Assembly: GCA_964370115.1 (NCBI GenBank)
Contig: CAYJIA010000013.1
Span: forward strand, 1-44,260
DNA from: SIG603 sp964370115
Lineage (GTDB): Bacteria > Bacillota > Clostridia > Oscillospirales > Acutalibacteraceae
Reading direction: 5' to 3'
DNA length: 44,260 nt
The notes under the pieces were generated by a model that saw nothing but the letters and a program-made list of their open reading frames with translations, was not told the DNA's origin and did not search any database. Positions 16,816 to 24,800 of the stretch are shown one piece after another; the first letter of the stretch is position 1, and every line of letters starts with the position of its first letter. The position numbers were made by a program, and so were the translations under genes.

Positions 16816-18144
16816 TCAAGTACCTGAGACAATTATTTTTGATACCAAATAGCTTGGTGATGCAGTTATTTTACCGCCAAAGCTATAATGTGTGTCGTTT
16901 GCAATATCGGTAATTTCTTTCATATATTTTAGGAAATTGCCTGCAATGGTAATCTGCTTTACAGCCCTTGTTTTTTTGCCGTTTTCCACCAAATATCCGC
17001 TTGCTATAAGTGAAAAGTCGCCCGATACCGCATTTACACCTGCATGAAGACCACCTAGAGATGTTATCACTAGTCCGTCGCCCATTTTTTCCACCAAGTC
17101 ATCAAAAGAGATTTCGCCCTCTTTTACCAAAAAGTTTGATGTCGACACAGATACCGCACCGCCACCGCTACTTCTTCCAGCATTTGATGTAGATTTCACA
17201 CCCGCTTTTTTTGCAGTTTTAAGGTCGTGTAGTAAGGTTTTAAGCACGCCGTTTTCTACAACGCAGGTCGTGCTTGACGGAACGCCCTCGCCGTCAAACG
17301 GTCTTGGATTTTTATGAAACAGTCCGTCGTCCACCAAGCTAAAGCAAGATGATGCTATCACTTGACCCTCTTTGCCCTCTAAAAGCGACATTTTCTTTTG
17401 CGCAAGTTCTGCCGAGAACATTGGAGAAAACGCGCTTAAAAGGCTTGTAGCAGCCTTGTTTTTCATGATAATTTTATACTCGCCAGACTTTACAGGGCTT
17501 GCTTCAAATTTATTTAAAGTTGTGTCTATAGCCTCTTTTACTAAGTTTTTAGTGTCTAGGAAGTCCTCGTTAAACCTCATCGCATAGCCGTCTTCGACTT
17601 CTTCGCCTTGTTTTAAGACTGTGCCTATAAAATTCACTCCGTTTGCGGTCTCGTATTTTGCGCTTAGCCCCAAGGTATTGTAAAGCTCTACTACTTGCTT
17701 TCCTTTTCCCGAAACGCAGTAGGAAACTCTTAAAAATCTCTCGTCTGTCTCTCTTGCAGTTTTTTCCATTTCCACCGCAAGTTTTATAAGCTCTTCTTCA
17801 CTCATATCACCCGCTGGGTTTTTAGGGTATGTGATGTCTGCATACTCTGTAGGCCCTTGCATTGGTCTTTCATCTGTGCTTTCTATCACCTTTGCGTTGT
17901 CTACAGCACGCTCTACTAGAGATTTAGGGTCTGTGTACTCTTGAGTGTAGGCAAAGCCGTTTTTGCCCTCGAAAACCACTCTTAGATTGGCTCCTCCCGT
18001 AGAACTCACTGTATAGCTGTCCACTTCACCCTCAAGCACGCCTATCTCTGTGCTCTCTTCATAACTTCTGAAAAGCTCTGCTGCTTCACAGCCTAAATCT
18101 TTACTAAGTTTAAAAACTTCGTCTTTAAATTCTAAAAAATTCAT
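16816..18144 (-). CDS. TldE/PmbA-like partner of TldD
   Basis: TldD and TldE (PmbA) form a heterodimeric metalloprotease in which TldD holds the zinc site and TldE is the structural partner; the complex trims unfolded peptides and matures some ribosomally made peptides such as microcin B17. This 442-residue protein has the family fold signatures (ESTEIGVLEGEVDSY near the N terminus, GRSSGGGAVS near 325 and SGDFSLIASGYLVENG near 373) but no HExxxH, so it is the TldE-type subunit. Its ATG overlaps the tldD stop by one base (TAATG), implying coupled 1:1 translation. Confidence 0.9.
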   Translation of the reverse strand: MNFLEFKDEVFKLSKDLGCEAAELFRSYEESTEIGVLEGEVDSYTVSSTGGANLRVVFEGKNGFAYTQEYTDPKSLVERAVDNAKVIESTDERPMQGPTEYADITYPKNPAGDMSEEELIKLAVEMEKTARETDERFLRVSYCVSGKGKQVVELYNTLGLSAKYETANGVNFIGTVLKQGEEVEDGYAMRFNEDFLDTKNLVKEAIDTTLNKFEASPVKSGEYKIIMKNKAATSLLSAFSPMFSAELAQKKMSLLEGKEGQVIASSCFSLVDDGLFHKNPRPFDGEGVPSSTTCVVENGVLKTLLHDLKTAKKAGVKSTSNAGRSSGGGAVSVSTSNFLVKEGEISFDDLVEKMGDGLVITSLGGLHAGVNAVSGDFSLIASGYLVENGKKTRAVKQITIAGNFLKYMKEITDIANDTHYSFGGKITASPSYLVSKIIVSGT

Positions 18145-19529
18145 TAGTTTGAACTCTCCTTTCCACCCACCGTCATAGATGTAAGCCTAATTCTAGGCTG
18201 TCCTACATTTGTTGGAACTCCGCCAGAAAGCGAACCGCAAACGCCTGCCGCCATGGTCATTTTAGGTCCTACTCTGTCTATTTTCATCAAGACTTCTGCA
18301 CCGTTTCCTATAAGGGTAGCACCTCTTACCGCACACTCAATCTCGCCGTCTTTTACCCAGTATCCTTCCGACACTGCAAAGTTAAATTCGCCTGTAAGTG
18401 GATTTACACTGCCACCGCCCATGAGTTTTGCGTAAAGGCCTGTGCCCATGGTTTTAATCATCTCGTCTGGGTCGTCTTTGCCCTCGCAAATAAAGGTATT
18501 AGTCATCCTTGATGTCGGTGCATATGTGTAGTCTTGACGTCTACTGCTTGCCGTATGCTCACATCCCATGCGTCTTGCGCCTAGTTTGTCTATCATATAG
18601 CTTTTTAGCACGCCATTTTCAATAAGCACACGTTTTCTTGTAGGGTTTCCCTCGTCGTCCATTCCAACACTGCCCCACTCGCCTAGCATTGTGCCGTCGT
18701 CCACAGCACTTACGCAGTCTGCCGCAATTTTTTGCCCAAGCTTGCCACAAAATTCGCTGTTACCCTTTGCAACCGCAGTCGCCTCAAGGGAGTGCCCACA
18801 CGCCTCGTGGAATATAACTCCGCCAAAACCGCCGTCTATAACCACAGGGAACACGCCTGCTGGGCATTCTTTGCCGTAAAGCATAGTTACGGCAGTCTTT
18901 GCAGCCTCTATTCCTAAAGCCTCCACATCACAGCTTTCAAAGCACTCATAGCCCATTCCAAAACCCGGTGACATCTTGCCACTTTGAGCCTCGCCGTCCT
19001 TGCTCGCTATAGCCGACACGATAATTCTTGTATAGCATCTTCTGTCTTTTGCAAAAACTCCGTCACTGTTTATAACAAGTATCTCTTTGTCTTCGTCCAT
19101 TATCTTGCAACTTACTTGAGTTATTTCCTCTGAATAATTTTTTGCCGCATTATATGCTTTTTTCATAAGCTCTGTCCTGTAAGTGTTATCTACTTTACTT
19201 GCAGGTATTTTGGGCGTAAACCCGTAATTTTTTTCGTCAAAACCCTTAACCTTTGTGTCGCAGTCACCTGTTACACCTACCGCTGCCGCCTTTGCGGTTT
19301 TAATCAAATCTTCTCTATCAGTGCCCGATGTATACGCATATGCACTTTGATTTTTATACATTACGCGAATACCCGTGCCGTATTTTCTTGAATAGGAGGC
19401 CTCCTCCACTTTATCGCCAACCAGGGATATATCATTGCTTTTTGAGTCTTCCACATAAATCTCGGCAAAGTCGCCACCGTTTTTAAGTGCAAGCTCTAAA
19501 ATCTCTTTCGCTAAACTTTTATCAAGCAT
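18144..19529 (-). CDS. tldD: TldD metalloprotease subunit
   Basis: This is the catalytic partner of the TldD/TldE pair. The zinc motif HExxxH appears as FHEACGHSLEA (His241, Glu242, His246 from the chosen start), and the ending RVGPKMTMAAGVCGSLSGG and SMTVGG resemble the family C terminus. The open frame extends 16 codons further upstream, but ATG 19529 has GGAAGAAG nearby and gives the normal N terminus MLDKSLAKEILELAL (461 aa). It begins about 30 bases past a terminator hairpin of the preceding opp operon, so it may be read through from opp or have a promoter overlapping the hairpin. No peptide precursor gene was seen close by. Confidence 0.93.
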   Translation of the reverse strand: MLDKSLAKEILELALKNGGDFAEIYVEDSKSNDISLVGDKVEEASYSRKYGTGIRVMYKNQSAYAYTSGTDREDLIKTAKAAAVGVTGDCDTKVKGFDEKNYGFTPKIPASKVDNTYRTELMKKAYNAAKNYSEEITQVSCKIMDEDKEILVINSDGVFAKDRRCYTRIIVSAIASKDGEAQSGKMSPGFGMGYECFESCDVEALGIEAAKTAVTMLYGKECPAGVFPVVIDGGFGGVIFHEACGHSLEATAVAKGNSEFCGKLGQKIAADCVSAVDDGTMLGEWGSVGMDDEGNPTRKRVLIENGVLKSYMIDKLGARRMGCEHTASSRRQDYTYAPTSRMTNTFICEGKDDPDEMIKTMGTGLYAKLMGGGSVNPLTGEFNFAVSEGYWVKDGEIECAVRGATLIGNGAEVLMKIDRVGPKMTMAAGVCGSLSGGVPTNVGQPRIRLTSMTVGGKESSN

Positions 19530-19556
19530 AATCTTCTTCCTTTCGATAAATTTACA

Positions 19557-19595
19557 TAAAACTATCGCATCAAACAAAAAGTTTAATGCGATAGA
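19557..19595 (-). terminator. Intrinsic terminator closing the opp operon
   Basis: On the minus strand a 14-pair stem (arms 19581-19594 and 19562-19575; CTATCGCATTAAAC against GTTTGATGCGATAG with one G-T pair) with a five-base loop is followed by TTTTAT. It begins ten bases past the stop of the 65-residue protein gene. Confidence 0.75.
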
Positions 19596-19604
19596 AATTT
19601 AACA

Positions 19605-19802
19605 TTACATACCAAACAGCAGTGCAATGCCTACATATAAAAGTGAAATTACAAGTATAATAGGTCCAAATGTTAAGAGTGCCGCAATTAACATGGCGGG
19701 CAAGTCGCCCTTTTCAAGCTCTATTTCCTCAAATCGTTTGTCAAGTTCTTCTTTCTTTTTATTTTTGGGAAGTACATGACGATATCTGTCTAAGAGTCCC
19801 AT
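19605..19802 (-). CDS. Small membrane protein, last gene of the opp operon
   Basis: A 65-residue protein I cannot assign to a family. Residues 1-33 are strongly charged (RYRHVLPKNKKKEELDKRFEEIELEKGD) and should be cytoplasmic; residues 35-64 are hydrophobic (one long span or a tight hairpin, with Gly46-Pro47 in the middle). The start has AAGGAG seven bases upstream. It is 41 bases after oppF with no terminator between, while a strong terminator follows it, so it belongs to the oligopeptide transport operon and could be an accessory subunit. This is inference from position and shape only. Confidence 0.75.
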   Translation of the reverse strand: MGLLDRYRHVLPKNKKKEELDKRFEEIELEKGDLPAMLIAALLTFGPIILVISLLYVGIALLFGM

Positions 19803-19818
19803 TGTAATGCTCCTTTTC

Positions 19819-19832
19819 GCCGCTTAATCGGC
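19819..19832 (-). other. Small hairpin next to the ribosome binding site of the 65-residue protein
   Basis: Minus strand GCCG-ATTAAG-CGGC, just upstream of AAGGAG. It matches the element before purE (12741-12756) with a compensated outer pair. There is no T-run, so it is not a terminator. Confidence 0.3.
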
Positions 19833-19843
19833 ACAAATTTTAA

Positions 19844-20845
19844 TTAAACCGTTTCTCTTTCACAAAGTGGATAGTGACAAGCAACAAATTGGTCTTTGCG
19901 CCATTCTACCCATGGTGGTGCCTCGTTCGCACATTTTTCTGTTGCGTATTTGCAACGTGTTCTAAACTTACAACCCGATGGTGGGTTAATTGGGCTTGGA
20001 ATATCACCTTCTATAACTTGAAGCTCTTTATTCGCGTCTTCCTCTGTTGTTGGAATAGCGTCTAAAAGCGCTCTTGTATATGGGTGTAAAGGATTATCAA
20101 ACATTGAGTCTGAGTAACCAAGCTCTATAACATTACCAAGATACATAACCGCAATTCTATCAGAAATAAATTTAACTGCACTTAAGTCATGAGAGATAAA
20201 TAGATAAGTTAGGTTATCTGTATCTTTTAGATCTATAAGCAAGTTGATAATTTGTGACTGAATTGAAACGTCAAGCGCAGATACAGCCTCGTCACACACA
20301 ACAAATCTAGGTTGTAGTGCAAGTGCTCTTGCTATGCCTATACGTTGTCTTTGACCACCTGAGAATTGGTGAGGATAACGGTGTAGCATGTATTTTTGCA
20401 GTCCGCATTTTTCCATTATAGAGATTGTATAGTCTTCAAGCTCTTGGCTGTTTCTTTTGTAAAGTCCGTGAGCCACAAGCGCCTCAGAGATAAGTTGTCC
20501 AACTGTTAGACGTGGATTTAGTGAAGCATAAGGATCTTGGAAAACTATTTGAAGTTCTTTTCTTAGTTTTCTAACTTCTTCTTTCGTTTGCTTTTTAAGG
20601 TCTTTATCATCATAGATAACATCACCCCAAGTTTGTTTGTAAAGTTGAAGTATAACACGTCCTAAAGTAGATTTACCACAACCAGACTCTCCAACAAGAC
20701 CGAAAGTTTCGCCCTCGTAGATATCCATAGTAATGCCGTCTACAGCCTTAACAAATTGTTTACCCTTTTGTTTATAAGAAGTTTTCTTTATCGGGAAGTG
20801 CATTTTAACATCTTCAAGATGAATTAGTACTTTTTTATCAGCCAT
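19844..20845 (-). CDS. oppF: Oligopeptide ABC transporter ATP-binding protein, OppF/DppF type
   Basis: One of the two ATPase subunits that power peptide import. Walker A is GESGCGKST (near residues 53-61), the ABC signature is FSGGQRQRIGIARAL, and Walker B reads FVVCDEAVSALD. The C-terminal tail has the oligopeptide-type Cys-rich domain (GCKFRTRCKYATEKC), which in Opp/Dpp ATPases binds an iron-sulfur cluster. The length, 333 aa, is usual. It overlaps oppD by eight bases. Substrate class (di- or oligopeptide) cannot be told from the ATPase. Confidence 0.95.
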   Translation of the reverse strand: MADKKVLIHLEDVKMHFPIKKTSYKQKGKQFVKAVDGITMDIYEGETFGLVGESGCGKSTLGRVILQLYKQTWGDVIYDDKDLKKQTKEEVRKLRKELQIVFQDPYASLNPRLTVGQLISEALVAHGLYKRNSQELEDYTISIMEKCGLQKYMLHRYPHQFSGGQRQRIGIARALALQPRFVVCDEAVSALDVSIQSQIINLLIDLKDTDNLTYLFISHDLSAVKFISDRIAVMYLGNVIELGYSDSMFDNPLHPYTRALLDAIPTTEEDANKELQVIEGDIPSPINPPSGCKFRTRCKYATEKCANEAPPWVEWRKDQFVACHYPLCERETV

Positions 20846-21830
20846 CGTTTCTCACTCCTTTCTTAGGATAGAAGCAACGAACACTTTGAACATCATTAAC
20901 AGCAGTAAGCGCTGGTTCTTCGTTGTGGCATTTTTCTGTTGCAAATTTACAACGCGGTGCAAATTTACAGCCTTTTGGAAGATCCAAAGGATGTGGAACA
21001 GAACCGGGAATTGCTTCAAGTTTTGTTTGGTTTTTATCGTTAAGTCTTGGAATACTTTCCAAAAGAGCCTCTGTGTATGGGTGAGATGAATCTGTTATGT
21101 TTTTAAATATGCAGCTAACCGGTGCAACTTCAACCACTTGCCCACAGTACATAACCGCAACGACGTCTGCCATTTGGTTAATAACGCCAAGGTCATGAGT
21201 GATGAACATGATAGAAGTATCGGTATCTTTTTTAAGCTCATTCATAAGTCTTAGAATTTGAGCTTGAATTGTAACGTCCAAAGCAGTTGTAGGCTCGTCG
21301 GCAATAAGCAGTTTAGGCTTACATGCAAGTGCCATAGCAATCATAACACGTTGACGCATACCGCCTGATAATTGGTGAGGATATTGGTGCACCATTTTTT
21401 CAGGGTTTGGAATTTTAACCGCGTCAAGCATTTCGATGCTTCTAGCCAAAGCTTCTTTTTTGCTCATTCCTTGGTGAAGTCTTAAAACCTCGCTGATTTG
21501 CTTATTTACTGTAAAAACAGGGTTTAAGCTTGTCATGGGTTCTTGGAAAATAACAGATACAGAGTTACCACGTATTTTGTACATTTCTTTAAGGCTTAAG
21601 TTTGAGATTTCTTTACCGTCAAACCAAACTTCACCGCTATGGATACGTTGATTTTTTTCAAATAATCTTAATATACTCATGGCTGTTTGGCTTTTTCCTG
21701 AACCGGATTCGCCAACAACGCCTAGAGTTTGTCCTTGCTCTATACTAAGTGATACACCGTTTACGGCTTTTACAAGACCTCTCTTTGTATCAAAATAGGT
21801 ATGCAAGTCTTTAATTTCAAGTAATGCCAT
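20838..21830 (-). CDS. oppD: Oligopeptide ABC transporter ATP-binding protein, OppD/DppD type
   Basis: The second ATPase subunit, 330 aa. Walker A is GESGSGKSQ, the signature is LSGGMRQRVMIAMAL, and Walker B is LLIADEPTTALD. The C-terminal oligopeptide extension has GCKFAPRCKFATEKC followed by CFYP, the four-cysteine pattern of this family. It starts 12 bases after oppC and overlaps oppF. The ribosome binding site is AGGAGGT. Confidence 0.95.
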   Translation of the reverse strand: MALLEIKDLHTYFDTKRGLVKAVNGVSLSIEQGQTLGVVGESGSGKSQTAMSILRLFEKNQRIHSGEVWFDGKEISNLSLKEMYKIRGNSVSVIFQEPMTSLNPVFTVNKQISEVLRLHQGMSKKEALARSIEMLDAVKIPNPEKMVHQYPHQLSGGMRQRVMIAMALACKPKLLIADEPTTALDVTIQAQILRLMNELKKDTDTSIMFITHDLGVINQMADVVAVMYCGQVVEVAPVSCIFKNITDSSHPYTEALLESIPRLNDKNQTKLEAIPGSVPHPLDLPKGCKFAPRCKFATEKCHNEEPALTAVNDVQSVRCFYPKKGVRNDG

Positions 21831-21842
21831 TTTTCTTACCTC

Positions 21843-23717
21843 CTATTTTTCGTTAGAGCGAGGATCCATTGCCTCACGTAAAGCATCGCCGATAAGGTTT
21901 ACAGATAGTGCTGCAACTATAACAAATACTGCAGGCAATATCCAACGCCACCAGTAAAATTCAATAACTGTAACGTCTTGTGCAGAGGTTAGCATATTAC
22001 CCCAAGAAGGTGTAGGCTCAGCAACACCGAAACCTAGGAAAGAAAGTGCAGCCTCTGATAGTAGTGAGCTTGCATAAGCTAGTGTAACATTAACTATGAT
22101 TAAGTTAAATACGTTAGGTAAAATATGACGTTTCATAACAGCGCCTTGTTTAATACCAAGCGCTCTTGCCGCTAGAACGAAGTCTTTTTCACGCTCAAGT
22201 AAAAGCTGAGCACGAATTAGTCTTGCAAGTGGCATCCAACCTAAAAGACCTAGTATAACCATGATTAGGTACATACGTTGTTGTTGGTTTAGCGAGAAGC
22301 CTATCGCATACGATAGAGTAATCGCTATTGGGTAAAATGGAATTGCAGAGAAAACGTCTGTAATACGCATTAATACGTGGTCTATAAATCCACCAAAGTA
22401 ACCGGAAACAAGTCCGACAAAAAGTGCAATGAAAGTAGAGATAACAACCGCTATAGCACCAACTGTAAGTGAAATTTGTCCACCGTGGATAATACGTTGG
22501 AAAACGTCACGACCATATTGGTCACTACCCATTAGATAACCTTTGTTACCCCATGCGCTTATGTCGCCATCTTCATCAATAGCATAAAATTGGAAGAAAT
22601 CTCCATAAACTGTAGTTGCATCTGTGAGCTCAGGCACATTGTCTTGACCAAGGGATGTAGAACCCCAAGCAATAACTTCGCCTGTGTCAAGCGCCGCAAC
22701 AAAGTTGCTGTAACCTGCGTCTATATCAACTATTGTTCCTTCATATTCTGGGAAAGTTGCAAGTGAAAACTCTGAGCTACCCCAAAGATAAGAATTACCC
22801 TCGTCGTCAAGTGCTAGAACATTTCTGTTAGTAGCAGCTATGTCAACAATGTTTATACTACCATCACCAAGTTCTTCTGGGAAAAGAGTAGTAAACTCTG
22901 TACCTCTGTCACCTATGATAGTGATAGTTCCGTCATCAAGTAGAAGTGCCATGTTGTTGTCACCCTCTGCAACTTGAACTATTCTGCCTTGTGCTGATGA
23001 TGGTATAAGTAAGTTCATTTGAGCTTGTGCACTACCCCAGATAAATAGCTCTCCTTCACTTGACACAATACCTGTCCACTGTGAAGTCGCAACCATTTGT
23101 TTTATAGTAACATTTGGGTCTTCAAATACTTTAACAACATTGGCAGGCATTATTGTTTGGTCATTACCATAGTAGCCCCAGCCGTAAAGTACATCGTTTT
23201 CGTCTAGTGCAAGTATGTGGTTACCACCACAGGCAATGTCTACTATTTTATTGTTGTACACTTCTTCAGGCACATCAAATATATAAGTCGAAACATTTGC
23301 TTGCTCTTTATTTGGTTCTGTACCCCAAATATAAAACTGTCCGTCGTCAGTAATCGCAGCACTAAAAGATACACCTGATGAAATTTTCACTACATTTTTA
23401 TCGTTTAGTTCTGCTGGATAGTTTAAGTAGTTTTGTCCTGGTTGGATATTTGCATTTGTAAGTTCAATGTAATTTAGGTCTAGTGGATAAAGTGCTGAAC
23501 CTAAAAACGAAATAAGCAAAACACATACAAAGCCTAGTAGGCCTATAACACCTAGTTTGTTGCCAAAAAAGTTTTTAAGTATGGTTTTAAGCGGGGTTTG
23601 TATCGCTTCTTCTTCAAGCACATTTACCGCTTTATCTTTTCCTATGAATCTTTTAAATAAAGAGGAAGAAGATTTTGCAAACTTTTTGCCTGTGCTGTCT
23701 TTTTTATTATTAGCCAT
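21843..23717 (-). CDS. oppC: Oligopeptide ABC permease OppC/DppC with inserted seven-repeat RCC1-like propeller
   Basis: The two ends form a complete OppC permease: cytoplasmic tail 1-55, first membrane span 56-78, then from about 396 the conserved MGSDQYGRDVFQR followed by five spans and the EAA loop (ARALGIKQGAVMKRHILPN, 517-535). Usual length is about 300 residues; this one is 624. The excess, residues about 105-392, consists of seven repeats with the RCC1 pattern (hydrophobic strand, Gly/Ala-rich turn, ALDDDG-type turn, then a WG pair), for example at 108-134, 157-183, 204-230, 245-270, 288-314, 328-354 and 368-392. Seven repeats equal one closed RCC1 propeller. Its place in the loop after the first span puts it outside the membrane, facing the binding protein. 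The reading frame is unbroken and flanking opp genes are normal. Confidence 0.93.
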   Translation of the reverse strand: MANNKKDSTGKKFAKSSSSLFKRFIGKDKAVNVLEEEAIQTPLKTILKNFFGNKLGVIGLLGFVCVLLISFLGSALYPLDLNYIELTNANIQPGQNYLNYPAELNDKNVVKISSGVSFSAAITDDGQFYIWGTEPNKEQANVSTYIFDVPEEVYNNKIVDIACGGNHILALDENDVLYGWGYYGNDQTIMPANVVKVFEDPNVTIKQMVATSQWTGIVSSEGELFIWGSAQAQMNLLIPSSAQGRIVQVAEGDNNMALLLDDGTITIIGDRGTEFTTLFPEELGDGSINIVDIAATNRNVLALDDEGNSYLWGSSEFSLATFPEYEGTIVDIDAGYSNFVAALDTGEVIAWGSTSLGQDNVPELTDATTVYGDFFQFYAIDEDGDISAWGNKGYLMGSDQYGRDVFQRIIHGGQISLTVGAIAVVISTFIALFVGLVSGYFGGFIDHVLMRITDVFSAIPFYPIAITLSYAIGFSLNQQQRMYLIMVILGLLGWMPLARLIRAQLLLEREKDFVLAARALGIKQGAVMKRHILPNVFNLIIVNVTLAYASSLLSEAALSFLGFGVAEPTPSWGNMLTSAQDVTVIEFYWWRWILPAVFVIVAALSVNLIGDALREAMDPRSNEK

Positions 23718-23733
23718 TTTTACTTCTACCTCC

Positions 23734-24705
23734 TTAACTTAATTTAATACGTGGGTCTACTAGACCGTAGATGATGTCTGCAACCAAAACAGATACTATG
23801 CTGATAACAGCAAAGAACAAGTTCATGGTTGAAATAAGCTGTAAGTCACGTTGGAAAACAGCTTGTATCATAAGTTTTCCTATTCCGTTGTATTGGAATA
23901 CTGTTTCTGTAATTGATGAACCTGCAAACAGCGCAAAAAGAGTAGTTACTATGATAAATGAAACAGGAATAAGTGCGTTTCTAAATGCGTGTGAGTAGAT
24001 AACTACTTTTTCACTTAGACCTTTTGCACGTGCTGTTCTGATATAATCTTGGCTTAAAGCCTCAATCATAGCATTTCTTACATATCTTATTGCACCTGCA
24101 AGGCTTATTATTGTCAGTGTTATTGTTGGCAAAGCCAAAGTTCTAATCCATTCAACGGTCAAATCCCAACCGCTTAAAAGCGCAGAGTTTGGCATACCAC
24201 CAAGAGGCAACCATCCGAGATTTATCGAGAATGTAAATATAAGCATTATAGCGAGGAAGAAAGAAGGCATTGAATATGTTATAAGAGAAAAAACTTGCCA
24301 GAAGTTGTCAAATATTGACATGCGCTTTGTAGCACATCTTATTCCGATTGGAATAGCTAGTAGTAGGTATAAAAAGTTTACACCTAAGTTTAGAATAACC
24401 GTGTTTGTAAGAGGTTCAGAAATAACCTCCGAAACAGGTCTGTTATAGGTAGTTGAATATCCAAAGTCACCTTGGAATATATTACCAATCCATGCAAAAT
24501 ACTGCTCTACATATCCTTTATCAAGTCCGAGTCTTGTGTACATCGCCTCATAGGCTGCGTCATACTGTTCGGCTTTTAGGGAAGTGGGAAGCATAGCCCT
24601 TACAGGGTCGCCCGGCATAATCTTTACTATTGCAAATAGTATTATAGAAATTGTAACTACAACCGGTATTAATATTAATAGTCTTTTAACTAAATAGCGT
24701 AGCAA
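23734..24705 (-). CDS. oppB: Oligopeptide ABC transporter permease, OppB/DppB type
   Basis: A 323-residue permease with six membrane spans. It starts MLRYLVKRLLILIPVV and carries the family loop MPGDPVRAM after the first span. The EAA loop reads YIRTARAKGLSEKVVIYSHAFRNALIPV and the C terminus has the DPRIKLS ending. The start codon is TTG at 24705, set by AAGGAGTGG upstream. It has a normal short first loop, unlike the oppC partner. It is separated from the binding-protein gene by a strong hairpin (24735-24769). Confidence 0.95.
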   Translation of the reverse strand: MLRYLVKRLLILIPVVVTISIILFAIVKIMPGDPVRAMLPTSLKAEQYDAAYEAMYTRLGLDKGYVEQYFAWIGNIFQGDFGYSTTYNRPVSEVISEPLTNTVILNLGVNFLYLLLAIPIGIRCATKRMSIFDNFWQVFSLITYSMPSFFLAIMLIFTFSINLGWLPLGGMPNSALLSGWDLTVEWIRTLALPTITLTIISLAGAIRYVRNAMIEALSQDYIRTARAKGLSEKVVIYSHAFRNALIPVSFIIVTTLFALFAGSSITETVFQYNGIGKLMIQAVFQRDLQLISTMNLFFAVISIVSVLVADIIYGLVDPRIKLS

Positions 24706-24734
24706 CTATCACCACTCCTTATCATTAAATTTTT

Positions 24735-24769
24735 AAAAAGGGGAATGAGCTTTACTCATTCCCCTTTTT
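24735..24769 (-). terminator. Strong hairpin between the binding-protein gene and oppB
   Basis: A perfect 15-pair stem (AAAAAGGGGAATGAG, loop of five, CTCATTCCCCTTTTT) in the 95-base gap. It has a T-rich 3' side on both strands. With no room for a separate promoter before oppB, it probably acts as a partial terminator or mRNA stabiliser, giving more binding protein than permease. Confidence 0.8.
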
Positions 24770-24800
24770 AGGGTTTCAATTTTCTTAAACGAACTTAAAA

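Noticed and set aside
22542..23405. Idea that the RCC1 part is a separate gene joined by misassembly
   Set aside because: The frame is continuous, both permease parts are complete, the insert lies exactly in an external loop, and base composition does not change noticeably at either junction. Not formally excluded without reads.
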